NCBI GenBank assembly: GCA_002110465.1
Contig: NEED01000069.1
Span: forward strand, 62,001 to 126,000
DNA from: an unicellular cyanobacterium SU2
Lineage (GTDB): Bacteria > Cyanobacteriota > Cyanobacteriia > Cyanobacteriales > Microcystaceae
DNA length: 64,000 nt
Direction: 5' to 3'
Below are positions 18,778 to 26,275 of the stretch, in pieces. Position numbers and translations under genes: made by a program. The notes beneath the pieces were generated by a model. The model was not told the DNA's origin. It was given only the letters and a program-made list of their open reading frames with translations, and ran no database searches. The number at the start of each line of letters is the position of its first letter. The stretch's first letter is position 1.

Positions 18778-18812
18778 CCCACTGCAAGCCCATGTAGTGG
18801 GATATTTTTTTT
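18778..18812 (+). terminator. Intrinsic terminator
   Basis: Stem CCCACT/AGTGGG with a 12-nt loop, followed by ATATTTTTTTT. It ends the transcript of the 93-residue gene and lies 11 bp before the next ATG. Confidence 0.75.
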
Positions 18813-18823
18813 AGAGAAAAATA

Positions 18824-19168
18824 ATGACTAAAACTAGAGCTTTTTTTATTACTGTTCGGAACACTAAATATAGAATTGTTTTTGAGCAACCAAATAACAT
18901 AATAAGAACAGAAACAAATATAAGACTTGAAATAATAAAGGTCTACCAAAGCATCTATAAAAGTATTTTTGAGTTTGAAGTATTCAGAGAAGAAATAGAA
19001 AAAAGAGTAAATGAAATACTTTGGAAAATAAAGGATAATCCAGACAAGTTTGCTAATGATGCTTTTAGACAAAAAGAATTAAAAGACCCCTTCAGAATAC
19101 CAAGGAAAAAAAGAGTAACTCTAAGAGAACAAATAAAAGTAGTAGACATAAATACATCTACTACTTAA
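18824..19168 (+). CDS. Small cargo protein of unknown function (114 aa)
   Basis: Not recognised. Charged alpha-helical protein; the middle (RLEIIKVYQSIYKSIFEFE, EEIEKRVNEILWKIKDNPD) predicts long amphipathic helices, and the C-terminus is basic (RIPRKKRVTLREQ). It is convergent with the 230-residue gene, with 25 bp between stops. An overlapping minus-strand frame (18698-19072) was judged a shadow because its composition is dominated by Phe, Tyr, Ser and Ile. Confidence 0.5.
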   Translation: MTKTRAFFITVRNTKYRIVFEQPNNIIRTETNIRLEIIKVYQSIYKSIFEFEVFREEIEKRVNEILWKIKDNPDKFANDAFRQKELKDPFRIPRKKRVTLREQIKVVDINTSTT

Positions 19169-19193
19169 TTTAACAGTTAAAAGTGTTTTATTT

Positions 19194-19886
19194 TTAAGCT
19201 ACAGTAGTGTTAGTCCATTGCTTATAGAATGTTCTGTTTCCTACTTGTCTTTTAAACCAACCTTTAGTTTTTAATAAACCTGCTATTTCTTGATTTGATA
19301 TTACTAGATTATTGTAGTCTAGTACGTTTTTTAATTCGTTAAAAGTGACAGTTCTTTTTAGTGCTTTCATTCTCTCTAGATAATCGTTCAAAATATCTAT
19401 AGCTTTAACGTTATTAATTTCAGTAGTTGTAGTTACTGTATCGTCTTTTCTTAAGTCATATCTTTCTTTGTAAATTAAGTAATCAATTAACTGATTTATT
19501 ATCTTTTCATCCCAAGCTAATTGATAAAAAACAGTTTCATAGTCATTCCCAGTTGTACTTAATTTGCTTTTTGTACAGCAATTATCTTTGTATTTTTCTG
19601 CGGGCTTATAGTAGGAATTTTTATATTGGGTATAATAATCATTTTTTATTTGAACTCCTAGATTATTAAGTAATTCATTAACTTTTCGTCTTGTAAATTT
19701 TTTGATAAAAATATCGTTTAACTTTTCTGCTATCTTATCTGCTGTCAGGTAGTTATCGTTCTCAGGCATCAAGTTAAACTTTGCTTTTACTATTTCAAGA
19801 CCTCGATTATAAACATGACTTGTAATAGCTTTTTCTGTGTGTAGTTCTTCGAGATATTTAATTAAATCATTTCCTCTATCAGACAT
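19194..19886 (-). CDS. Cargo protein of unknown function, possible winged-helix DNA-binding protein (230 aa)
   Basis: Not recognised by family. Two segments resemble winged-helix units: residues about 45-75 (LTADKIAEKLNDIFIKKFTR, then VNELLNNLGVQIKN) and the C-terminal 60 residues (TFNELKNVLDYNNLVISNQE, then LLKTKGWFKRQVGNRTFYKQ). The latter reads like a classical recognition helix plus wing. A regulatory or replication-initiation role inside the element is possible. It diverges from the 82-residue gene across a 143-bp intergenic region that holds a promoter for the latter. Confidence 0.55.
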   Translation of the reverse strand: MSDRGNDLIKYLEELHTEKAITSHVYNRGLEIVKAKFNLMPENDNYLTADKIAEKLNDIFIKKFTRRKVNELLNNLGVQIKNDYYTQYKNSYYKPAEKYKDNCCTKSKLSTTGNDYETVFYQLAWDEKIINQLIDYLIYKERYDLRKDDTVTTTTEINNVKAIDILNDYLERMKALKRTVTFNELKNVLDYNNLVISNQEIAGLLKTKGWFKRQVGNRTFYKQWTNTTVA

Positions 19887-19965
19887 TGTTATTTCCTCTA
19901 GTTTAATTACTTGAAATTATTGTAATTGCTTTGCATTAATATGTCAATTTTTTTGCTTTTATTTG

Positions 19966-19993
19966 TTGACTTATTTTCTGGTTATGCTAATAT
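19966..19993 (+). promoter_or_regulatory. Sigma-70-type promoter of the 82-residue cargo gene
   Basis: TTGACT, 16-bp spacer, TAATAT with an upstream TGC extended -10 (TATGCTAATAT). It lies 36 bp before the ATG at 20030, giving a short leader. It is in the divergent spacer, so the 230-residue protein could control it. Confidence 0.55.
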
Positions 19994-20029
19994 AAAAAAG
20001 AACGAAACTACTGTAAGACTAATAGAGCC

Positions 20030-20278
20030 ATGATTGTTACAAAATTACCTCAAAGAAAAAGCAAGGTAGACCAAAGATTTCTAGATTCTAAAGGAAATAT
20101 AGCAAATATAGTAATGGTTCCTCCAGAATGTATGATGCCTATTATGGGTTTACTTCTTTGGTACAACCAAGACTTAAAGATGAGTGACTTTATTCCTAAA
20201 CCTGAGAATTACCAGTCATTCATAGAGAATTTATTCATTGAGGATAAAGAAGGAAATGAATTAGGTTTAGCAAGCTAA
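20030..20278 (+). CDS. Small cargo protein of unknown function (82 aa)
   Basis: Not recognised. The N-terminus is basic (TKLPQRKSKVDQRFLDSKGN), then PPECMMPIMGLLLWYNQDLK, then an acidic C-terminal helix. It is preceded by a plausible promoter and followed by a strong bidirectional terminator, so it is probably expressed as a single gene. Confidence 0.5.
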   Translation: MIVTKLPQRKSKVDQRFLDSKGNIANIVMVPPECMMPIMGLLLWYNQDLKMSDFIPKPENYQSFIENLFIEDKEGNELGLAS

Positions 20279-20297
20279 AGAAGTAAAAAAATAAGTA

Positions 20298-20337
20298 AAC
20301 CCCTATCCATTAGTTTTATTTGGGTAGGGGTTATTTT
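20298..20337. terminator. Bidirectional intrinsic terminator
   Basis: Stem AACCCCTATCC / GGGTAGGGGTT with a 13-nt AT-rich loop. It is followed by ATTTTTAT on the plus strand and by TTTACTTATTTTTTT on the minus strand. It separates the convergent genes ending at 20278 and 20361. Confidence 0.85.
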
Positions 20338-20360
20338 TATTGCTTGTTGAGACTACTTTT

Positions 20361-20759
20361 TTATGCCCAATTTTTCCATCTAATTTCTAGAATTTCTTTT
20401 TCTTTTAAAGTAATCTCTTGACCATTATTATTTTTTGCTATGAACTCCCATTCACTTTCTTTATCTGTTACTTTTCTGGCTGAATGGAAAGTTAAATTAT
20501 TAAGCTCTTCATTACTTAAAGTAAAACCAGATATAAGACCATGTTTTAATCCTTCTAGATAAAGAGATGCAACTTTAGAACTAACTCCTATTGCTTTATT
20601 TTTTGCATATTTAGTATAGTCAAACATTCTAGGCTGATTGTTCTTTTCTATGTCCTCATCAATTAAATCTAATAAAGCAATCAACATAGATTCATATTGA
20701 CTAGGAAATCTCATAGTTTTACATTGCCCTAGATTTTTCCATTTAGAAGGTCTTGCCAT
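20361..20759 (-). CDS. Cargo protein of unknown function (132 aa)
   Basis: Not recognised. It begins MARPSKWKNLGQCKTMRFP, a style common in small plasmid or phage proteins (compare ribbon-helix-helix or copy-control proteins), then SQYESMLIALLDLIDED. The N-terminal FPSQYESMLIALL could be a ribbon-helix-helix-like element. It lies 17 bp downstream of the GGKRKGAGRK protein gene on the same strand, so the two form a small operon. Confidence 0.5.
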   Translation of the reverse strand: MARPSKWKNLGQCKTMRFPSQYESMLIALLDLIDEDIEKNNQPRMFDYTKYAKNKAIGVSSKVASLYLEGLKHGLISGFTLSNEELNNLTFHSARKVTDKESEWEFIAKNNNGQEITLKEKEILEIRWKNWA

Positions 20760-20776
20760 TGTTCTTTCCTCGTTAA

Positions 20777-21037
20777 TTAATTATTTAGTAAATTTTCTGG
20801 TACTTCTGAGAGAAACTTTCGGAGCATATCCCATCTTGGATTACTACTGGTATCACCAGCTAAATCACTTTCATGTTTGTACTGTCTCAGAACAGTAATT
20901 AATTCAATCAAATCACTGTTACTTGGCAAGTCTTTGGGAACTCGACGAACTACTGTAGAAATACCAGTAATTTTTCTACCAGCACCCTTACGCTTGCCTC
21001 CCCAATTACTCTTTTTTTGAGTATTATTTCTACTCAT
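20777..21037 (-). CDS. Small basic protein with GGKRKGAGRK motif
   Basis: 86 residues from the ATG at 21037 (MSRNNTQKKSNWGGKRKGAG), preferred over one 21 bp upstream because an AGAGG ribosome site lies 11 bases before it. The WGGKRKGAGRK motif occurs at the N-terminus of many small proteins of cyanobacterial plasmids, phages and transposable elements; it is presumably a nucleic-acid contact. The rest (LPSNSDLIELITVLRQYKHE) is helical. It forms an operon with the 132-residue gene. Confidence 0.6.
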   Translation of the reverse strand: MSRNNTQKKSNWGGKRKGAGRKITGISTVVRRVPKDLPSNSDLIELITVLRQYKHESDLAGDTSSNPRWDMLRKFLSEVPENLLNN

Positions 21038-21058
21038 GAAAATAAAACCTCTAAACAC

Positions 21059-21288
21059 TATCTATGAATAGATTGTAACAAGTAATCAAGATTCTGTAAA
21101 CAATTAATATAAGTCTTATTTTTATTACTTTTTTTCTTAAAATCCATTCTCGTAGAGATAAGTAAAAATAATAAAAAACATAAGTAAAAAATATATTGAC
21201 TTTTATCTATCGTTATTACTGCTTTTAGAAGCAAAAAAAGTAGTAATACTTTTGCTTATAGTTATTATTCACTTTTATCTATATCAAG
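21059..21288. promoter_or_regulatory. AT-rich noncoding region with iteron-like repeats
   Basis: Contains two direct copies of ACTTTTATCTAT (near 21201 and 21271) flanking an imperfect palindrome ATTACTGCTTTT / AAAAGTAGTAAT. Such spacing is seen in replication-initiator or operator sites. No open frame. It may also include the promoter of the two-gene minus-strand operon. Confidence 0.4.
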
Positions 21289-21627
21289 GATGAAGCAAGA
21301 CCTAACGGCTGTCTGTCAATCCGTGGTGTAGCCAGGCTTTGCGATGTATCCCCTTCTACTATTTCTGAGGGTGTTCGGAACCCACAGCATAAATTGACTG
21401 AAACACTGACCGCACAAGGTTTTGAGGGTGTTCGGATAGTTTCTGAAGGGTTTTCCCCTGAAGCTGCGGTACTTACCCTAGAATATTTTGCTTACTTCTT
21501 GGATTACAGTTGTAATTTAAAATGTTCTCTACCTATTCAAATTTCAAATTCTACCTACCTAAACCAACATTTTGATATTTCAGGTACACACTCGACAGTT
21601 CAAAAGCTTTTAGGGGCATTCTCCTAG
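21289..21627 (+). pseudogene. Truncated helix-turn-helix protein remnant
   Basis: The open frame has no credible start: it is closed upstream by a TAG near 21256. It encodes GCLSIRGVARLCDVSPSTIS, which reads as a helix-turn-helix, then KLTETLTAQGFEG and GFSPEAAVLTLEYFAYF. I recall similar N-terminal regions in cyanobacterial KilA-N/Rha-like accessory proteins, where a longer C-terminal part follows (family assignment tentative). Here the frame drifts into the 528-bp inverted repeat at 21569 and stops there, so both ends are lost. The junction suggests the repeat was placed into or beside an older gene. Confidence 0.6.
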
Positions 21628-22096
21628 GGCTTTATTTCATCACGTTATAGTTTATATTTTCAAATAGAGGTGAAAAAACGCTTCTATTTTGGTAAGTAAA
21701 TTTATTGCTATTTTAAGAAGTAAAAATAAAACTATTTTTGGAAATAAAAATAATATAAATACACTCTCACAGGAGACAAGCAATTTAGTATATTATTTTG
21801 GGAAGTAAATTTATTATTCTTTCTCTCACACAAGAGAAGGAATTTAGTATAGTTTTTTGATTACTGTTTTGATTACTCTTTTTTTTACTGCTTTTATTAG
21901 TGCCTATTTTGGAACTGTTTTAGGCAGTGTATATAATAGCATCACAAAACTAAGGTTAAGTTACTCACCTACCCCCACCGAATCAGGTAAGATTGAGTAA
22001 GAACTGAGTAAATAGCGTCCCCAATGGGTGGTCAGGCACTGTCAAACCTTTATATCATCAGATTTTAAGGGATATGGACGTAACTGGACTCGAACC
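21569..22096 (-). repeat. 528-bp inverted repeat, right copy (right terminus adjoining tRNA-Val)
   Basis: Inverse of 17398-17925. Its outer 25 bp include the 3' end of the intact tRNA-Val. Heptamers: TGAGTAA at 21994 and 22005, TTACTCA at 21961. This is the natural tRNA/right-terminus junction. Confidence 0.95.
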
Positions 22097-22148
22097 AGTG
22101 ACCCCATCGATGTCAACGATGTACTCTAACCAACTGAGCTATACGTCC
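22075..22148 (-). tRNA. tRNA-Val(GAC)
   Basis: 74 nt. Acceptor GGACGTA/TACGTCC with discriminator A (T at 22075 on the plus strand). Anticodon arm CATCG-TTGACAT-CGATG gives anticodon GAC. T-arm contains GGTTCGAGTCC. CCA is not encoded. Its 3' end (22075-22096) is the recombination core of the adjacent mobile element and stays intact after integration. It is divergent from icd. Confidence 0.96.
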
Positions 22149-22289
22149 GCACAAGTTCTTACTATAACATACAATTTTCTAAAAGTGCAACTCACCCAAT
22201 TAACTTACATAGATTTCCTTAAGAGATGGGGTATTTAACCCATTAGGGGAGTGTAATAAAAAGACGACACCTGAGTATCAATATAGTCT

Positions 22290-23717
22290 ATGTACGATAA
22301 ACTAACTCCTCCGACCACTGGTTCTAAAATTACTTATAAAGATGGTAAACCCATTGTTCCCGATGATCCTATTATTCCCTTCATTCGAGGCGATGGAACA
22401 GGGGTTGATATTTGGCCAGCAACTGAAAAAGTCATTGATGCTGCCGTTGCCACTGCTTACGCAGACAAACGCAAAATTAATTGGTTTAAGGTCTATGCAG
22501 GGGATGAAGCGTGTGACCTGTATGGAACCTATCAATATTTACCCGATGATACTCTCAAAGCCATCGAAGAATATGGTATCGCTATCAAAGGCCCTTTAAC
22601 CACTCCCATCGGTGGGGGTATTCGTTCGCTTAACGTAGCATTACGGCAAATTTTCACCCTTTATGCTTGCGTTCGTCCTTGTCGTTATTATCCGGGGACT
22701 CCTTCCCCCCATAAGTCTCCTGAAAAACTCGATGTCATTGTCTATCGGGAAAATACTGAGGATATTTACCTGGGAATTGAATGGCGAGAAGGGACAGAAA
22801 TTGCTCAAAAATTGATTCAACTCCTCAATGATGAGTTAATCCCCGCAACTCCTGAACATGGCAAAAAACAGATTCCCCTTGATGCAGGAATTGGGGTTAA
22901 ACCCATTAGTAAGATGGGTTCTCAACGGTTAGTCCGTCGCGCAATGGAACACGCTTTACGCCTCCCTAAAGCAAAGCAAATGGTGACTTTGGTGCATAAA
23001 GGGAATATCATGAAGTATACCGAGGGAGCCTTTCGAGATTGGGGTTATGAACTGGCTACCAGCGAGTTTCGGGATGTCTGCGTTACGGAACGGGAATCTT
23101 GGATTTTAAGTAATAAAGAAGGTAATCCTAACATCAGTATCGAAGATAATGCCCGCAAAGTCGAGCCTGGTTACGATGCCTTAACCCCCGAAAAGAAACA
23201 AGAAGCGTGTGATGAAGTCAAAGGGGTTCTAGAAGCAATTTGGGAGACTCACGGGGAAGGAAAATGGAAAGAGTTGATCATGGTGAATGATCGCATCGCT
23301 GATAGTATTTTCCAACAAATTCAAACCCGTCCCGATGAATATTCTATTCTGGCAACTATGAATTTAAATGGGGACTATCTCTCCGATGCTGCTGCTGCTG
23401 TGGTTGGTGGTTTAGGCATGGGGCCAGGTGCTAATATTGGGGATACTTGCGCTATTTTTGAAGCGACTCACGGAACCGCCCCAAAACACGCCGGTTTAGA
23501 CCGCATTAACCCTGGTTCAGTGATTTTATCAGGGGTCATGATGTTAGAATATATGGGATGGCAAGAAGCGGCAGATTTGATCAAAAAAGGCATTGGAAAC
23601 GCGATCGCCAACCGCCAAGTGACTTATGATTTAGCGCGTTTGATGGAACCTCCCGTTGATCCTCCGTTGAAATGTTCCGAGTTTGCCCAGGCAATTATTG
23701 ATCATTTTGGGGATTAA
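22290..23717 (+). CDS. icd: Isocitrate dehydrogenase (NADP+)
   Basis: 475-residue homodimeric isocitrate dehydrogenase producing 2-oxoglutarate, the nitrogen-status signal and GS-GOGAT carbon skeleton in cyanobacteria. Seen: [15 protein letters not shown], the substrate-binding [28 protein letters not shown], and the metal/nucleotide segments [11 protein letters not shown] and GTAPKHAG. Length matches cyanobacterial enzymes, which are longer than E. coli Icd. The ATG at 22290 gives the expected [11 protein letters not shown] start. Divergent from tRNA-Val with a 140-bp upstream region likely to hold NtcA-type control; I did not find a clear GTA-N8-TAC site. Confidence 0.96.
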   Translation: MYDKLTPPTTGSKITYKDGKPIVPDDPIIPFIRGDGTGVDIWPATEKVIDAAVATAYADKRKINWFKVYAGDEACDLYGTYQYLPDDTLKAIEEYGIAIKGPLTTPIGGGIRSLNVALRQIFTLYACVRPCRYYPGTPSPHKSPEKLDVIVYRENTEDIYLGIEWREGTEIAQKLIQLLNDELIPATPEHGKKQIPLDAGIGVKPISKMGSQRLVRRAMEHALRLPKAKQMVTLVHKGNIMKYTEGAFRDWGYELATSEFRDVCVTERESWILSNKEGNPNISIEDNARKVEPGYDALTPEKKQEACDEVKGVLEAIWETHGEGKWKELIMVNDRIADSIFQQIQTRPDEYSILATMNLNGDYLSDAAAAVVGGLGMGPGANIGDTCAIFEATHGTAPKHAGLDRINPGSVILSGVMMLEYMGWQEAADLIKKGIGNAIANRQVTYDLARLMEPPVDPPLKCSEFAQAIIDHFGD

Positions 23718-23733
23718 TATTCATAAGAATAAA

Positions 23734-23763
23734 GGTGGGCAATGCCCACCATACTTTGTTTTT
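23734..23763. terminator. Intrinsic terminator after icd
   Basis: GGTGGGC-AAT-GCCCACC hairpin followed by ATACTTTGTTTTT. It lies between the convergent icd and WecG/TagA genes. Confidence 0.7.
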
Positions 23764-23773
23764 ATCGGATTAG

Positions 23774-24580
23774 CTAGTCATTTTGAGGCTCAACGGATTT
23801 AGGGTTAAATGATTCTTGAATTCCCTTAAGATACTTATTTGATGTTGATGCTAATTTTTGCTGAAAGATCAACCAAAAGAAGGGAGTCGATTCAATTAGA
23901 TATCGTTTCCAAAGACGTTGAGGTTCGGATAGAAGACGATGTAACCATTCAAGTCCGGCCTCACTCATCCATTTAGGTGAGCGAGGTTTATACCCTGCTT
24001 CAAAGTCAATAGTTGCTCCAATCGCTAGGAAAATCTTAACATTAGGAAGCTGATTTTTGTGTTGACTAATCCATTTTTCTTGCTTAGGAGCTCCTAAACC
24101 AACAGCAAGAACTGTTGCTCCTGAGTTATGAATTTTCTTTAGGATCTTTTGGCATTCTTGATCATCTTTCTCAAAACCAAACGGGGGAGAGTAACAATCA
24201 ACGATAATATTACGCCCCATTTTTTGATTGATTTTATGTTGAGCTTGTTGGGCTATCCCTTCTGCCGCACCAAGTAAAAATATTTTAATGTTTGGATTAT
24301 TTTTATTATATTCATAAAAAGCAGGAAATAAGTCCGATCCAGAGATTTTTTCTATCAGAGGAGTTCCTAAAAATTGAGAAGCGTATTGAACAATCTTACT
24401 GTCACACACTCGGTAGTCAGACTGTCGATAAGCTTCTTGTAATTCAGCATCTTTGCGTAACTTCATTAAGTGGTCTACATTTGGCGTTACCACAAATCCC
24501 CCCAAGCGGTTGAGATTGTCCAAAAGTTCCGACATAGACAGGTCATGAATCGCAACATCGAGAATGTTAATTGTCTTCAT
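23774..24580 (-). CDS. WecG/TagA/CpsF family glycosyltransferase
   Basis: 268-residue GT26 enzyme; family members transfer N-acetylmannosamine or related sugars to polyprenyl-linked intermediates at the inner face of the membrane. Seen: FVVTPNVDHLMKLRKD, YRVCDSKIVQYASQFLG, GLGAPKQEKWI and the C-terminal SEAGLEWLHRLLSEPQRLWKRY, all characteristic. The last 25 residues are a polar tail. Probably part of surface polysaccharide synthesis with the GT2 enzyme on the same strand at 24909, although a 328-bp gap separates them. Confidence 0.9.
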   Translation of the reverse strand: MKTINILDVAIHDLSMSELLDNLNRLGGFVVTPNVDHLMKLRKDAELQEAYRQSDYRVCDSKIVQYASQFLGTPLIEKISGSDLFPAFYEYNKNNPNIKIFLLGAAEGIAQQAQHKINQKMGRNIIVDCYSPPFGFEKDDQECQKILKKIHNSGATVLAVGLGAPKQEKWISQHKNQLPNVKIFLAIGATIDFEAGYKPRSPKWMSEAGLEWLHRLLSEPQRLWKRYLIESTPFFWLIFQQKLASTSNKYLKGIQESFNPKSVEPQND

Positions 24581-24908
24581 CTGAGCATAGAAAGTGGTTT
24601 TGTCCTAGTCCTTCTATTATCAGGGATAAATTTATAAGTTAGTGTTAAAGTTTTGTATAACTTGTGTATATTTTCACAAGTTTACTAAGTTATACATTCT
24701 TGTGATCTTGTCAGCAATGAGACTAGATACAGCGCATCGTGTCAGACTCTATTGATTAGGACGTACTATAGTCGCAGCAAAGTACACAGGGATTAACACC
24801 CTGCTTAATTTCTGTGAAACTTCACACTACACACACAGAGAAAGTGTAAGTTTTAATTGTTATAGTTCGTAAAAGTATCGTTAAATATAGACAGATTAAC
24901 TGCAAATT
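24581..24908. other. Intergenic region, 328 bp, no gene
   Basis: No open frame of note. It contains TTTCACAAG / CTTGTGA near 24672-24697, a possible operator-like dyad, and repeated ACAC motifs (24824-24838). It separates two minus-strand glycosyltransferase genes and probably holds the promoter of the WecG/TagA gene. A small RNA cannot be excluded. Confidence 0.4.
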
Positions 24909-25922
24909 TTAGGCAGACGGGGGGATACTCGACGCAGAGCTTTTATATTCAATCAATGCTGTCTTCTTTCCTAACAAACGACTTCGATGAAAAGCTATCT
25001 GACCTTGAACGCTGGCAAACTTCCCTAAAACACAAAATATACTGTAAAGCCCAGCCTGTTTAGCACTCAATCCCTGTTGTTGTTGACGATGATAAATGCG
25101 ATACATTAGTACAGGATAACCCCCTAACAAAAGTAAACTCCAACCAGTGGTCAAAGGAGATAATCCTAAAGAAATTATCGGCAAAACCATTCCCCAACAC
25201 CAAATACTGCGGCTTTCTTTTACATAATGCTTTTCAGGCGTTTTTCCATGTAACCAAGCTCCTTCCCCATAAGCGTGGCCAGCGCGAACACTACGTTTCC
25301 ACCACTGACTAAACTGGGTCATTTGAGCATCGTGTAAGGTCATGTCTCCATCAAGACGAATAATTTTCCATCCCTTTTGACGTAGTCTTAGGCAAAGCTC
25401 TGGTTCTTCTCCAGCGATAATTGAGGGATTAAAGCCTCCCACTTCTTGAAAGGCCTTAACTCGCATCATAGAATCTCCCCCACAGGCTTTTGCTTCTCCT
25501 ACAGGCGTATCCCACTCGAGATCACACAAGGTATTATAAATAGATTGATCGGGATAGCGTTCTCGTCGCCGACCACAAACAACACCAACTTGTTCTTGTT
25601 TTTGCAATTCTTTTTGTGCTAAGTCTAACCAACCATCAACAATTTCGCAGTCTCCATCGACAAATTGAACAAATGTCAGGTTAGGATTAATTTCTAAGAG
25701 GCGATTAAACCCTTCATTTCTGGCACGAGCGGCAGTAAACGGAATAGACAAATCTAATTCAACCACCTCAACCCCTAGCGATCGCGCTAATTCTACACTA
25801 CCATCGGTTGACCCCGAATCAACATAAACTAAAGAAGACACCTGATTGACTGCTGATTCTAAGCATCGACGTAGGCGTTCTCCTTCATTGCGTCCAATGG
25901 CTACTAATCCAATTTGGCTCAC
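24909..25922 (-). CDS. Family 2 glycosyltransferase
   Basis: 337 residues, GTG start. N-terminal GT-A domain: VAIGRNEGERLRRCLESA, VYVDSGSTDGSVELA (nucleotide binding), VQFVDGDCEIVDGWL (DxD-type motif), GGDSMMRVKAFQEVGGF and the acceptor-side EPELCLRLRQKGW. A hydrophobic helix pair near residues 245-275 anchors it to the membrane. Family members build exopolysaccharide or glycolipid; the sugar is unknown. Confidence 0.85.
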   Translation of the reverse strand: MSQIGLVAIGRNEGERLRRCLESAVNQVSSLVYVDSGSTDGSVELARSLGVEVVELDLSIPFTAARARNEGFNRLLEINPNLTFVQFVDGDCEIVDGWLDLAQKELQKQEQVGVVCGRRRERYPDQSIYNTLCDLEWDTPVGEAKACGGDSMMRVKAFQEVGGFNPSIIAGEEPELCLRLRQKGWKIIRLDGDMTLHDAQMTQFSQWWKRSVRAGHAYGEGAWLHGKTPEKHYVKESRSIWCWGMVLPIISLGLSPLTTGWSLLLLGGYPVLMYRIYHRQQQQGLSAKQAGLYSIFCVLGKFASVQGQIAFHRSRLLGKKTALIEYKSSASSIPPSA

Positions 25923-26275
25923 CTTAACCCCTCCATCAAAAAACGACGACAGTTATTCAGTCTAAGTATATTGCACACAAAAATTACGATAGCAATGTTG
26001 GTTCAATCAAAGTAGAAAAGAATACCCAAAGTGTATACGGAGCAATCAACCGAGTCAATTATTTCCATCGGAAAGGCTGACAGTCTTGCCAGACAATGAA
26101 TTTTTCGTGTCTGAGATAAAGATACCCCCAACCTATACGCAGAACATAGAATTTAGAATGAACAATCTTGTCGTGAGGAAGTTTGAGGGATTTATGTTGT
26201 CCTAACCTTAATACTTAGTAGTGTAGATTAATGTAGGAACTAACTATTAACTATTAACTACTAACTATTTACTAT
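25923..26275. other. Intergenic region, 353 bp, no gene
   Basis: No coding frame. Its right end, 26239-26280, is a degenerate heptanucleotide tandem array of the form TAACTAT/TTACTAT (about six units) that runs into the stop codon of the LivM-like permease gene. Otherwise nothing recognised. Confidence 0.5.

Larger units (their letters stand above)
15771..22096. mobile_element. tRNA-Val-anchored integrative element with internal inverted attachment site
   Basis: A 6.3-kb element bounded by direct 25-bp repeats (15771-15795 and 22072-22096) equal to the 3' end of tRNA-Val(GAC) plus three flanking bases. A third copy lies inverted at 17398-17422. Left-terminus sequence (106 bp) brackets the tyrosine recombinase gene; right-terminus sequence (528 bp) brackets the cargo at 17926-21568. 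The internal copy therefore looks like a joined-end attP. Contents: recombinase, six small genes without recognised function, one HTH pseudogene and a conserved noncoding block. Resemblance to tycheposons (tyrosine recombinase plus tRNA ends) is inferred from architecture only. Confidence 0.88.

Noticed and set aside
18698-19072. 124-codon minus-strand frame opposite the 114-residue cargo gene
   Set aside because: Phe/Tyr/Ser/Ile-rich shadow of the plus-strand gene; no start context.
11912-22074. CRISPR array within the island
   Set aside because: I looked for regularly spaced direct repeats; only the heptamers, AT-rich repeats and the large inverted repeats are present.
24581-24908. Known cyanobacterial small RNA (Yfr type) between glycosyltransferase genes
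   Set aside because: Some ACAC-rich motifs are present, but the characteristic unpaired core and terminator of these RNAs were not found.
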